From: Fen-1273 sp963837815
GTDB taxonomy: Bacteria; Bacteroidota; Ignavibacteria; UBA10030; UBA6906
Direction of reading: 5' to 3'
Length of the DNA stretch: 64,000 bases
Assembly (NCBI GenBank): GCA_963837815.1
Contig: CAWIOS010000013.1
Location: forward strand, 806,001 to 870,000
The notes beneath the pieces are model-generated. The model was not told where the DNA came from and did not search any database. It saw nothing but the letters and a program-made list of their open reading frames with translations. The translations under genes and the position numbers were made by a program. Below, piece by piece: positions 16,670 through 24,470 of this stretch. Within the stretch, counting starts at the first letter, position 1. Every line of letters starts with the position of its first letter.

Positions 16670-16721
16670 GAAGACCCTTGGCAATGGAAGGAACAATCCG
16701 GAGAATACCGCTCTACAGTTA

Positions 16722-16738
16722 TGGCATAAGGTATGCCA
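16722..16738. promoter_or_regulatory. 17-bp inverted repeat, candidate operator or sigma-54-like element for the hydrogenase operon
   Basis: A perfect 7-3-7 inverted repeat, TGGCATA, 3 nt, TATGCCA, lies about 53 bp upstream of the first hydrogenase gene. Read on the minus strand, it also keeps GG and GC 12 bp apart in a TGGCA...TGC context, as in sigma-54 -24/-12 promoters. Which reading is right cannot be decided by eye. Confidence 0.45.
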
Positions 16739-16770
16739 GAAAGAAGATGCGGGTATTGTCGGAGAATCTA

Positions 16771-16804
16771 CTGGAATCCTCCGGTCGGTACCGGGGGGAT
16801 TCCC
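16771..16804. repeat. Long imperfect inverted repeat upstream of the hydrogenase operon
   Basis: CTGGAATCCTCCGGT on the left faces ACCGGGGGGATTCCCAG on the right across a 4-nt centre, with only a bulge and mismatches. It could form a strong hairpin or cruciform. No T tract follows on either strand, so it is not an ordinary terminator. Confidence 0.5.
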
Positions 16805-16838
16805 AGTGATAGGAGGCGGAGATTGAAGCGTTTGCAGA

Positions 16839-16869
16839 TTTGAAAAAGGATATCAACTGTGTATATTTG
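16839..16869 (+). promoter_or_regulatory. Promoter for the small zinc-ribbon-like protein
   Basis: TTTGAA (16839-16844), 17 bp, TATATTTG (16862-16869), an exact match to the Bacteroidota TTTG / TAnnTTTG pattern. It lies downstream of the alternative GTG at 16859 and so supports the ATG at 16916. Confidence 0.6.
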
Positions 16870-16915
16870 CTCTACAGTCTCGACCCTCTCTCATCAAATC
16901 GTTGAGCCCCCTGAC

Positions 16916-17161
16916 ATGACAGTTTCGATACTGGCGGTCCTCTTCCTTGCGACGATGCTTGCGCTTGCGGTGTTCGGGTTTCGTGCAATCATCAGGCAGG
17001 GGAATGCGAAAGAAGACGTCAACAGAGAGCGCTGCTCGATCTGCCGGACGCAGTACAACAGGTCCCAGCTCATCGAACGGCAGGTGGGCGATTACCGGCT
17101 GCTCCATTTCTGCCAGTCGTGCATCATCTCCCTGCACAACGAGGTGATATCGAAAAACTGA
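16916..17161 (+). CDS. Small membrane-anchored protein with a CxxC...CxxC ribbon
   Basis: 81 residues. Residues 3-25 are one hydrophobic segment (VSILAVLFLATMLALAVFGF). The rest is soluble, with 'CSICRTQYNR' and 'HFCQSCIISLHNEV', two CxxC pairs typical of a zinc ribbon. No family is recognised. It is divergent from the hydrogenase operon and close to nth on the opposite strand. Function is unknown; a metal-dependent membrane adaptor is only a guess. Confidence 0.65.
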   Translation: MTVSILAVLFLATMLALAVFGFRAIIRQGNAKEDVNRERCSICRTQYNRSQLIERQVGDYRLLHFCQSCIISLHNEVISKN

Positions 17162-17168
17162 AGGGACT

Positions 17169-17826
17169 TCAGACGGAGGAAGAGGGACAGCGGTCGTTCA
17201 CGGGACAGGCCGGACAATCCGGCCTGCGCGCCTTGCAGGTCTTTCTTCCGTGAAGGATCAGGAGCGAGCCGAGCTCGATCCAGTACTTTTCCGGGAAGAC
17301 GCGCATGAGGTCTTCCTCGATCTTCTCAGGGGTATCTTCACGTGTGAATCCGAGCAGCCGCGACAGCCGGTGCACGTGCGTGTCGACGACAACTCCCGAT
17401 GTGATGCCGAACGCCTGCCCGAGAACGACGTTCGCGGTTTTGCGCCCCACGCCCGGCAGGGTGACAAGATCCTCCATCGTCTGCGGGACATTCCCCCCGA
17501 AACGCTCCACGAGCGCCCTGCTGCAACCGATGACGTTCTTCGCCTTCATCCTGTAGAAGCCCGTCGACCGGATTTCCTTTTCCAGCCCGGACTGCGGGAG
17601 CGACGCGAGATCCGCCGGCCCGGGATATTTCCGGAAAAGCACCTCCGTCACCATGTTGACCCGTTCGTCCGTGCACTGCGCCGAGAGGATCGTCGCAATG
17701 AGGAGCTGAAACGGATTCTCGTGGCGCAGCGCGGTGCGAGCGGAGGGGAACGCCTTCCTGAGCGTTCCCGAGTATGGAGATTCCCCTCGAGCGGATCGCC
17801 CGGGGATCCTCCTTCACGGGGGACAT
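17169..17826 (-). CDS. nth: Endonuclease III (frame broken by one base near its start)
   Basis: DNA glycosylase/AP lyase of base-excision repair. The main frame reads 'NPFQLLIATILSAQCTDERVN' through the helix-hairpin-helix 'LPGVGRKTANVVL', whose Lys is the catalytic lysine. The catalytic Asp is in 'VVDTHVHRLS', and the 4Fe-4S loop is 'CKARRPDCPACPVNDRC'. This frame has no start codon. An ATG at 17826 in the next frame gives 'AIRSRGISILG', and removing one base from the CCC run at 17767-17769 joins the two as '...ILGTLRKAFPSARTALRH', restoring a normal 218-residue enzyme. Either a sequencing indel or a recent mutation explains this. Confidence 0.85.
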
Positions 17827-17992
17827 TCTTTGTCCGGCTGCAGCCGGCCGGTGCATGCGGGGGCTCATGACGGACGGGGGTGGAAGAGTTCTTTCACGAA
17901 GAGACCGGCTTCCTTCCCGAACGTCTCCTTCGCCAGCACGGGATCGTCCGCTGAACGGAGAGCTTCGAGGAGAGGAAATGCGGCGCAGACGC

Positions 17993-18376
17993 TCACTGGA
18001 GCGGCCCCTTTCTGAGGGGGAGCGGGAGGATGGGAAACTGCATCTGCGCGGGGGCATACCGCGGGTCCCTGATGAGGAGGCGTTCTATCACCTCGCCGTT
18101 CAGCACCGTCCGCTCGACGATCTGCGGAACGTCTCCCGGCGTGACTCTCCCGTACCAGATCCCTTCCGGATAGATCACCATGCTGACCCCGTGCTCGCAT
18201 GCGTCGAGGCACCCGGACGCGTTTGCCCGCACGATACCCGACACGCCGAGCCGCTTGATCTCGGATTTCAGCGCGGCGCGGACCTCCTCCGACCCTTTCC
18301 CGCTGCAGCATCCTTTGGGATGACCGGCGGGTCGTACGTTCGTGCAGACGAACACGTGGCGTGCGAATCTTCCCAT
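17993..18376 (-). CDS. Thioredoxin-like [2Fe-2S] ferredoxin
   Basis: 127 residues. The family pattern is complete: 'HVFVCTNVRPAGHPKGCC' (first two cluster ligands) near residues 6-25 and 'SGCLDACEHGVSMVIYPEG' (the other two) near 55-75. The partner of such ferredoxins is often unknown, though they occur near hydrogenase or Nuo-like genes. Its start lies 1 bp from the stop of the next ferredoxin gene, so the two are co-transcribed. An electron-carrier role is family knowledge; a link to the nearby hydrogenase is inference. Confidence 0.85.
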   Translation of the reverse strand: MGRFARHVFVCTNVRPAGHPKGCCSGKGSEEVRAALKSEIKRLGVSGIVRANASGCLDACEHGVSMVIYPEGIWYGRVTPGDVPQIVERTVLNGEVIERLLIRDPRYAPAQMQFPILPLPLRKGPLQ

Positions 18377-18377
18377 T

Positions 18378-18665
18378 CTACCAGTACCCTGTTGTGACAG
18401 TGATGTCGCCCGCGACCTTCGCAAGACATGCCGCCCTCTCGTCCGGCGCGAACGCGCACGCGGTCATGAGCTGACGCTCGAGCGACGTCGGCGCGCTCAG
18501 GTTCTCCATCCCGTGCAGGACTTTTACCCTGCACCACCCGCAGATCCCGTCCCCGCCGCAGGACTGGCCGATAGGAATGTCGGCCCGGTTGGCGGCAGCG
18601 ATGATCGTTACACCCTCCTTCACTTCTTTCGTTCTGCCAGTGGGGACAAACCTCACCGTCGGCAT
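18378..18665 (-). CDS. Plant-type [2Fe-2S] ferredoxin
   Basis: 95 residues. 'GQSCGGDGICGWCRVKVLHG' near residue 34 is the CxxxxCxxC loop of adrenodoxin/plant-type ferredoxins, and the fourth ligand is in 'ERAACLAKV' near 80. The ATG at 18665 fits the family N-terminus (MPTVRFVPTG). Another at 18692 has a better GGGGA site but overlaps the upstream gene by 14 bp and adds nine unlike residues, so the start is uncertain. It is a soluble one-electron carrier, adjacent to a second ferredoxin of a different fold. Confidence 0.87.
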   Translation of the reverse strand: MPTVRFVPTGRTKEVKEGVTIIAAANRADIPIGQSCGGDGICGWCRVKVLHGMENLSAPTSLERQLMTACAFAPDERAACLAKVAGDITVTTGYW

Positions 18666-18678
18666 TTTTCCCGGCCCG

Positions 18679-19272
18679 TTACTGCCGGACATCGATGTCC
18701 CCGAGGACCTGCGACACCGTCAGGCGGAGCCTCTTCGGCGCGCTGTCGAACCCGGGAGTTGTGATCCTGACGGAGGGGGAAAACCCGCTCCGTTTCTGAT
18801 CAAGAACGGATATGTCCCCCGCAAGCGTGTGGGCCGTAATGTCGAGCGCCGCGCCCGGCGGAAGGATCACGGTTGCATCACCGAAGACGCCGCTCACGGA
18901 GAGATGGTGTTCCCCGTCAGCCAGGCCTCCCTGGTGACAATCCACCCGGATGTCCCCGAATACCGTCGTGGCGGACCCGCCCGTGAAGGCGGGAGACGTC
19001 ACACGGATGTCGACGTCACCGAAGACGTTGGATCCGCCGAGGCTCTCCCCCGCTCCGGACCCCGTCACCGTCGGGGCAACCGGGGGCGGCGCGGCGTCCT
19101 TCCGCCTGAAGGCGGGACGCCAGAGCATCAGCGCACCCCACAGGACGAGAAGGAGCGGCCAGTAGGTGCTCATGAGGTCCCCCATTTCCACAACTCCCGT
19201 GGAGTCGAGGAGGAATACGACGCCGACGATGATAAGAACGAAACCGAGCCACCTGCCGCGTGATCGAGCCAT
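18679..19272 (-). CDS. LiaF-like membrane protein (DUF5668 N-terminus)
   Basis: 197 residues. Two membrane segments lie near residues 8-25 and 35-52 ('LGFVLIIVGVVFLLDSTGVV', 'YWPLLLVLWGALML'), the DUF5668/LiaF transmembrane domain. The C-terminal part is a right-handed repeat of short strands with 'VFGDVDIRV', 'VFGDIRVDC', 'VFGDATVILP' and 'LAGDISVL', as in LiaF-like C-terminal domains. LiaF is an inhibitor in Gram-positive envelope-stress signalling. Here no LiaRS partner is visible, so the role is unknown. It precedes the ferredoxin pair on the same strand. Confidence 0.8.
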   Translation of the reverse strand: MARSRGRWLGFVLIIVGVVFLLDSTGVVEMGDLMSTYWPLLLVLWGALMLWRPAFRRKDAAPPPVAPTVTGSGAGESLGGSNVFGDVDIRVTSPAFTGGSATTVFGDIRVDCHQGGLADGEHHLSVSGVFGDATVILPPGAALDITAHTLAGDISVLDQKRSGFSPSVRITTPGFDSAPKRLRLTVSQVLGDIDVRQ

Positions 19273-19284
19273 GGAAACACCGTG

Positions 19285-21030
19285 TCATTGTTTGGCGAGA
19301 TACTGGAGGATACCGCCGAGAGGGCGGGCGTTCAACACATCCTTTTTTCCGAGCCACCCCTTCCGCGCGATTCCCACCCCGTACCTGACGTCGTTCAGCC
19401 CGTCAACCGTATGAGCGTCGGGATTGATCGCGATCATGACCCCCTTCTCCCTGGCATACGGGCAGAGGCGCCAGTCAAGGTCGAGCCGGCTCGGGTGCGC
19501 GTTGATCTCTATTGTGCGCCCGTAATCGGCGGCCGCGTTGATGACATCCGTCATGTTCACCGGGTACGGATCGCGCGCGAGAAGGAGCCTGCCGGTGGGA
19601 TGGCCCAGCATCGTCACGTGAGGGTTCTTCAGCGCGCGGATGATCCGTTTCGTCATCTCCCGCTCGCTCATCTTGAAATTGCTGTGGACGGACACGACGA
19701 CGTATTCGAACGTCGAGAGTATGCCGTCGTTCCAGTCCAGCGTCCCGTCGGGGAGTATGTCGCACTCCGTCCCCTTCAGGAGGCGGAAGCCTTTCAGGCG
19801 GCCGTTCAGCGAATCGATCTCACGGAACTGCGCCTTCAGTTTCTCCTTCGTCAGCCCCCCCGCATACGCGGCCGCCTTGCTGTGGTCGGCAATTCCCAGG
19901 TATTCCCAGCCCCGGTCCTTCGCCCCCGCGGCCATCTGCTCCAGCGTGTTCACGCCGTCGCTGTACGTGGTGTGACAGTGAAACGTTCCGCGGATATCTC
20001 CCTCCTCGAGGAGCGTCGGGAGCCTGTGCGCGATCGCGGCCTCGATTTCACCCCTGTTCTCGCGAAGCTCCGGCGGGACGCAGTCAAGCTCGAGCGCCCC
20101 GTAGATCCCTTCCTCGTCGTCGCACCGGACGACCTTCTTCGCCTTCCCCCTCTTCTCTTCCTCTCCCAGGTGCGAGAACCCGTACTCGTTCAGGCTCAGT
20201 CCGAATTTCTTCGCGCGCGTGCGGAGCTCGACGTTGTGCTCCTTGCTCCCGGTGAAGTAGTTCAGCGCAAACGGGAATTCGGCGTCGTTCACGATCCTGA
20301 GGTCGCAGTTGATTCCCGATGCGAGCGTGACGCTCGATTTCGTCTCCCCCTGCGCCACGACGGCCGCCACGTCCGGGTGCGCGACGAAGGCCTGCATGAG
20401 CCGCTTCCTGTCCGCATCGCGCGCGCTCAGGACGATATCGATGTCGCCGATGACCTCCTTGCGCCTTCTGAGGCTCCCGGCGATCTCCCCCCGGATCACC
20501 CCCTTTTGCTTCATCAGCATGTCGTACACCGGACGCGCGGAATCCTGCGCGGTGGAGAAGAGGTGCCTGTCGCTCCGCGAGCGGAGCGCCTGGATGCCCG
20601 CGAGTATGTTCTCCTGGGATTTCTTTCCGAACCCCTCAAGGGAGGCAAGGCGGTCCGCTCTCGCGGCGGCCTCGAGCTGGTCAAGCGTGCTGATCTTCTG
20701 CTTTTCGAAAAGTATCCGCACCTTCTTCGGACCGAGCCCCTGTATGCGAAGCATTTCAAGGACGCCGTCGGGAAACCCCTTGCGCAGGTCCGTGTATTCC
20801 TTCGACTTCCCCTTGACGACGAGATCCGCGATGATCGCCGCAATGCTGGTCCCGATCCCCTTGACCTCCGTCAGCTTCCCGGAGGCAACGACCCCCTGGA
20901 GGTCGTCCGTGACTCCTTCGAGCGCGCGGGAGGCGTTATGGAATGCCCGGGATTTGAAGGGGTTCGCCCCCTGCAATTCGAGGAGGGTTCCCATTTCGTC
21001 GAGGATGGCAACGACCGATTTCTTGTCCAT
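19285..21030 (-). CDS. polX: DNA polymerase X family with PHP domain
   Basis: 581 residues, typical of bacterial PolX. An N-terminal helix-hairpin-helix region ('VKGIGTSIAAIIADL', 'IQGLGPKKVRILFEKQ') is followed by the nucleotidyl-transferase domain ('GSLRRRKEVIGDIDIVLSA', with the catalytic Asp pair near residue 200). The C-terminal PHP domain ('GTFHCHTTYSDGVNTLEQMA' near 338 and 'EINAHPSRLDLDWRL' near 505) carries 3'-5' exonuclease activity. It acts in gap-filling repair. The ATG at 21030 starts 'MDKKSVVAILDEMG', the family N-terminus, five nucleotides after the predicted transcription start. Confidence 0.93.
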   Translation of the reverse strand: MDKKSVVAILDEMGTLLELQGANPFKSRAFHNASRALEGVTDDLQGVVASGKLTEVKGIGTSIAAIIADLVVKGKSKEYTDLRKGFPDGVLEMLRIQGLGPKKVRILFEKQKISTLDQLEAAARADRLASLEGFGKKSQENILAGIQALRSRSDRHLFSTAQDSARPVYDMLMKQKGVIRGEIAGSLRRRKEVIGDIDIVLSARDADRKRLMQAFVAHPDVAAVVAQGETKSSVTLASGINCDLRIVNDAEFPFALNYFTGSKEHNVELRTRAKKFGLSLNEYGFSHLGEEEKRGKAKKVVRCDDEEGIYGALELDCVPPELRENRGEIEAAIAHRLPTLLEEGDIRGTFHCHTTYSDGVNTLEQMAAGAKDRGWEYLGIADHSKAAAYAGGLTKEKLKAQFREIDSLNGRLKGFRLLKGTECDILPDGTLDWNDGILSTFEYVVVSVHSNFKMSEREMTKRIIRALKNPHVTMLGHPTGRLLLARDPYPVNMTDVINAAADYGRTIEINAHPSRLDLDWRLCPYAREKGVMIAINPDAHTVDGLNDVRYGVGIARKGWLGKKDVLNARPLGGILQYLAKQ

Positions 21031-21042
21031 GGCGTGGGAAAA

Positions 21043-21071
21043 AGAATACCAAAATAGGCAGTGACATTCAA
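21043..21071 (-). promoter_or_regulatory. Promoter for polX
   Basis: On the minus strand TTGAAT (21066-21071), 17 bp, TATTCT (21043-21048). The -10 box ends 12 bp before the ATG, so the 5' UTR would be only about 5 nt and no ribosome-binding site is visible. Confidence 0.55.
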
Positions 21072-21092
21072 CCGGCCGGCGGGCGCGGCCGG

Positions 21093-21740
21093 TTACAGCC
21101 AGAGAAGGAAGAGCAGGTCGACCGACTGGTTCCGGATTGTAAGCGAGGGAGCGGAGAATGCACGGGAGAAGCCCGGGCACCATCTCCCCTCGAGCGATAC
21201 GAGGGGCCTCCGGTGCGCGACGATTTCGACACCCCCGCCCAGCGCAACGCCCACGTCCGACCTCTTGAAGTTGTCAAGAAGGTGGGAGGGGTCCTGAGCC
21301 CGGCCGACGAGGAAGTCGAATCTCGGCCCGAGCACAGCGTACGGGACAAAGCCGATTTTCCCGGCGCGCAGTTTCACGAGCACCGCTGCGTGGACATAGT
21401 CGAGCCTGGGGGTGGCTCCGGGAGGCCCGGTGGAAAGCCCGGGGGTCTGAATCTGAGACGCGGCGACCTCTTCGGCCGTGACGGTCCTCCCCCGCTGGGC
21501 GTACGCGGTCTCGAGGACGAGGCTCAGGGCGGGCATGTTCAGAAACTCGACGAACGCCCCGGCGGTGAATCCCCACCTGATGACGTGAGGGATGGAGGGA
21601 ACCTGTGCCGCGCTTGTTATCGACAGGAGCTGGTATCCGCCCGATGCCCCCCCCTCGATCCCCCAACCGCGGACCATCTGTGCACTGCCCGGAGAGGGAA
21701 GAGCGAGGAGAATGAGAAAAAGAATGCGATGGGGCTTCAT
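21093..21740 (-). CDS. PorT-like outer-membrane beta-barrel protein
   Basis: 215 residues with a signal peptide (MKPHRILFLILLALPSPGSAQ). The mature part has the alternating strands of small 8-stranded barrels ('WGIEGGASGGYQLLSI', 'VIRWGFTAGAFVEFLNMPALSLVLETAYAQRGR', 'FVPYAVLGPRFDFLVG', 'VALGGGVEI') and ends 'LLFLLWL'. This resembles the PorT/OMP_b-brl_2 family common in Bacteroidota. No function can be assigned. About 255 bp separate it from dus; nothing further was recognised in that gap. Confidence 0.75.
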   Translation of the reverse strand: MKPHRILFLILLALPSPGSAQMVRGWGIEGGASGGYQLLSITSAAQVPSIPHVIRWGFTAGAFVEFLNMPALSLVLETAYAQRGRTVTAEEVAASQIQTPGLSTGPPGATPRLDYVHAAVLVKLRAGKIGFVPYAVLGPRFDFLVGRAQDPSHLLDNFKRSDVGVALGGGVEIVAHRRPLVSLEGRWCPGFSRAFSAPSLTIRNQSVDLLFLLWL

Positions 21741-21996
21741 TTTCCGGGGAGACTGTCCGATCAATAAGCGAAGAATCGTCCAGTTTTGCAAGACGACCGC
21801 GGGGGGCACCTGCCGGAGGAGAACGGCTCCTTCGACGGCAAGCCCGGGTCCCCTTCTCTTCCCCGCCGGATGAGAAAATCACTGCCGCGGCGCCGTCACC
21901 GCCGATGGCGTTCCCCAGGACCGTCCCCACGGAGTCGTCGATATGATAACATGCAGAACAGACCTCGACGGTCACCTCGAGCGCCTTCCGCCCGGG

Positions 21997-22980
21997 TTAC
22001 ACCGTCTGAGGCCGGGGGGAGTAGAGCTCGAGGAATCTGGTGAGGTGTTCGAATATGGGCGCGGCTTCCGTGAATTGCATCAACTCCATGCGGATGCGCG
22101 AGACATGAGGGAGCCCCCGCAGGAATCCGGAGTAATGCTTCCGGAGTTCGATGACGCCGGCCCGCTCCCCCTTGTACTCGACGGAGAGCCGGAGGTGTTC
22201 GCGGAGGAGGTCGACCCGTTCCTCGATCGACGCATCGGGGAGAATCTCTCCCGTCGCGAGAAAGTGTTTTGCCTGCCGGAATATCCACGGGTTGAGAACT
22301 GCACCGCGGCCGATCATCACGGCGTCGCACCCGGTCGATACGAACACCTCGCGGACGTTCTCCGCGGTCATGATGTCCCCGTTGACGATGACGGGAATGC
22401 TGACGGCCTGTTTGATCTTCGGGATCCATGAATAGTCGACCGCGCCCTTGTGTCCCTGGTCGCGCGTCCGGCAGTGAACGGTGAGCGCGGCGATCCCGGC
22501 GTTTTCACACATTTTCGCCACCTCGACGATCCTGATGCTTGCCTGGTCCCATCCCAGCCGTGTTTTGAGCGTAACGGGGATCTTCACCGCGTTCACGACG
22601 GTGGAGGCGATCTTCTCCATTTTCGGGAGGTCGCGCAGGAGTCCCGCACCGGCACCCCGCATGGCGACGTCCCTGATCCAGCATCCGCAGTTGATGTCGA
22701 TCAGGTCGGGGTGGAGGCTTTCGGCAAGCCGCGCAGCCCCTTCCATCGCCGTGATATCCCCCCCATAGATCTGAATGCCGATCGGACGTTCCTCCCCGGC
22801 AAAAAACATCTTCTGCTTCGTCTTCCGGGAACCGCGGACGAGTCCGTCCGAGTTGACGAATTCCGTATAGACAATGTCCGCCCCCATCCGCTTGCAGATC
22901 GACCGGAATGGGTAGTCCGTCACGTCCTCCATGGGCGCGAGGAGTATCCCCTCGTGCAATTCGATGTCGCCGATTCTCAT
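21997..22980 (-). CDS. dusB: tRNA-dihydrouridine synthase, DusB-like
   Basis: 327 residues, an FMN-dependent TIM barrel that reduces uridine in the tRNA D-loop. 'LLAPMEDVTDYPFRSICKRMGADIVYTEFV' is the FMN-binding start. The catalytic Cys is in 'DINCGCWIRDV' near residue 100, where most homologues have GCP rather than GCW. 'LKTRLGW' (near 140), 'HCRTRDQGHKG' (near 168) and 'NGDIMTAENV ... CDAVMIGRGAVLNPW' (near 202-233) complete the active site. The ATG at 22980 lies 6 bp after the -10 box, so its mRNA may be leaderless. Confidence 0.9.
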   Translation of the reverse strand: MRIGDIELHEGILLAPMEDVTDYPFRSICKRMGADIVYTEFVNSDGLVRGSRKTKQKMFFAGEERPIGIQIYGGDITAMEGAARLAESLHPDLIDINCGCWIRDVAMRGAGAGLLRDLPKMEKIASTVVNAVKIPVTLKTRLGWDQASIRIVEVAKMCENAGIAALTVHCRTRDQGHKGAVDYSWIPKIKQAVSIPVIVNGDIMTAENVREVFVSTGCDAVMIGRGAVLNPWIFRQAKHFLATGEILPDASIEERVDLLREHLRLSVEYKGERAGVIELRKHYSGFLRGLPHVSRIRMELMQFTEAAPIFEHLTRFLELYSPRPQTV

Positions 22981-22986
22981 ATGTGA

Positions 22987-23015
22987 AATATACCCAAAAC
23001 GGCCCGCAGATTCAA
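22987..23015 (-). promoter_or_regulatory. Promoter for dusB, predicted leaderless transcript
   Basis: On the minus strand TTGAAT (23010-23015), 17 bp, TATATT (22987-22992), then exactly 6 bp to the ATG at 22980. Confidence 0.6.
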
Positions 23016-23030
23016 CGCGCCGCGCGGCCG

Positions 23031-24446
23031 TCAGAGGATCTCTCCGTTCCTCCACATGTAAATCATCCGATCCCAGATTGTCTCGTATGCCGACTGCCGG
23101 TACAGGAGATAATCCTCGACCGTAAGCGCCATCGTCTTCCTGACGACGTGCTTGAAGGCGTAGGAACTCTCCCCCCCGCCCCCCGGGAGGTCGTAATACC
23201 ACGTCTGGGTATCGAGCCGGTTTGTGATCTCCGTCGGAGGGCCGAGCACGACGTAGAGCATCCCGCGGTCCGTCCTCCATCCCTCCTTGACGTTCGTGAA
23301 CAGCCTGTTCGCCTCCTCCACCCTGCCGTAATAATTCCTTATAAGCGTTGCTGCCTTCAATGGGTCGCCCGCGAGCGAGAGCCAGAAATTCTCGAACCTC
23401 TTCCGCTGCTCTTCCGTCCCCCGTGCACTCCGGAGCGCCTCCATCTCCCTTGCCGTGGCGATGTACACGGCCGCGTCGATGAGCTCGGCGTACGTGACCG
23501 GGCGCGGAAAACCGGGACCCTTGAGCGAATAATAGCGTGACGCGTACAGAAGCGTGTCGGTCCCTCCGGAGGTTTGCGCCAGGGCCACGCAATCAATCCT
23601 GTACAATCCCTGCGTCAGCGGCGGTATCCGGAATTCCACCGTCGCAATTCTGCGCGACGGGCGCAAACTCAACTCCGTCCGAAAGGCGGTGTCGGGACTG
23701 CCGAAGTCGACGAGCGAATGTCCGGACGGGAGCGTGAGCGTCGGGTAGTAAAATGGAACCACCGCGACGCTTGTGTCGGCGGGATACCGGAGAAACTGTA
23801 ACCCGACGTGCGAATCGGCCGCGGTGGAAAAATCGTACGTTCGTACCGTGCAGTGAATCGAATCCGACCGCACGGGGACGAAAAACGAGATCTGCGGAAT
23901 TGAAGTCCCGTCCCGCCGGACATCAATCAGTGAGATGCGTCCGAGCGCCGGTCCCGATACCGAGGGATCCCGGATCGCCACGCTCTGCGCCCTGGACGTC
24001 TTCCGGCCGTCGACGATATCCTCGAGCGTGACGTCGATCCGGTACGAGCCGGGCGGCGCCGCGATCCGCTTCATCCGGATTATCGGCTCAAACGACTGTG
24101 TGGCTTCGTAGCGCTGGACGAGCGTGGTTTCCGCCCAGGCAACTTCGCCGGAGAGTTGACCTGTGAGCCGATCGGTAAGCCGCGCGGTGACTTCACAGCG
24201 GGACCGGAAGCCGGCCGCCGTTTTCTCAAACATGAGCGACGGGAAGGGGATGCTCAGGTACAGATCGACAGCCGTAAGGGAATCGCCCTCCGCGGGAACG
24301 GCTTCGATGTCGAACCCCCGGGAGCCGGACTGGTACGTCGTGGTTTTCCCGGCATCGGATTGATCGATCGCAGGGGTTCCCCCGCATCCCGCGCAGAGGA
24401 GGATCAGGGGTGCGGGCCACAGCCAGGAAGAACGTCCGTGCACCAT
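23031..24446 (-). CDS. GWxTD domain lipoprotein
   Basis: 471 residues. The N-terminus is a lipoprotein signal with lipobox 'LLCAGC'. The C-terminal domain has the defining motif 'GWRTDRGMLYVVLGPPTEI' near residue 385, followed by 'TWYYDLPGGGGESSYAFKHV'. GWxTD proteins are common in Bacteroidota-related and other FCB phyla, and their role is unknown. The middle part is strand-rich and resembles a surface Ig-like region. AAGGAGAG stands just before the ATG. It follows the methyltransferase gene by 24 bp on the same strand. Confidence 0.88.
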   Translation of the reverse strand: MVHGRSSWLWPAPLILLCAGCGGTPAIDQSDAGKTTTYQSGSRGFDIEAVPAEGDSLTAVDLYLSIPFPSLMFEKTAAGFRSRCEVTARLTDRLTGQLSGEVAWAETTLVQRYEATQSFEPIIRMKRIAAPPGSYRIDVTLEDIVDGRKTSRAQSVAIRDPSVSGPALGRISLIDVRRDGTSIPQISFFVPVRSDSIHCTVRTYDFSTAADSHVGLQFLRYPADTSVAVVPFYYPTLTLPSGHSLVDFGSPDTAFRTELSLRPSRRIATVEFRIPPLTQGLYRIDCVALAQTSGGTDTLLYASRYYSLKGPGFPRPVTYAELIDAAVYIATAREMEALRSARGTEEQRKRFENFWLSLAGDPLKAATLIRNYYGRVEEANRLFTNVKEGWRTDRGMLYVVLGPPTEITNRLDTQTWYYDLPGGGGESSYAFKHVVRKTMALTVEDYLLYRQSAYETIWDRMIYMWRNGEIL

Positions 24447-24470
24447 GTGCTCTCCTTCGCAGTTCCCACC

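Noticed and set aside
17834..17847. 14-bp perfect palindrome CCGGCTGCAGCCGG before nth
   Set aside because: A short GC palindrome is expected by chance in DNA of this composition and has no second copy or clear position-specific role.
19282..21057. A 591-codon + strand frame opposite polX
   Set aside because: Antisense shadow; polX is complete with all catalytic motifs.
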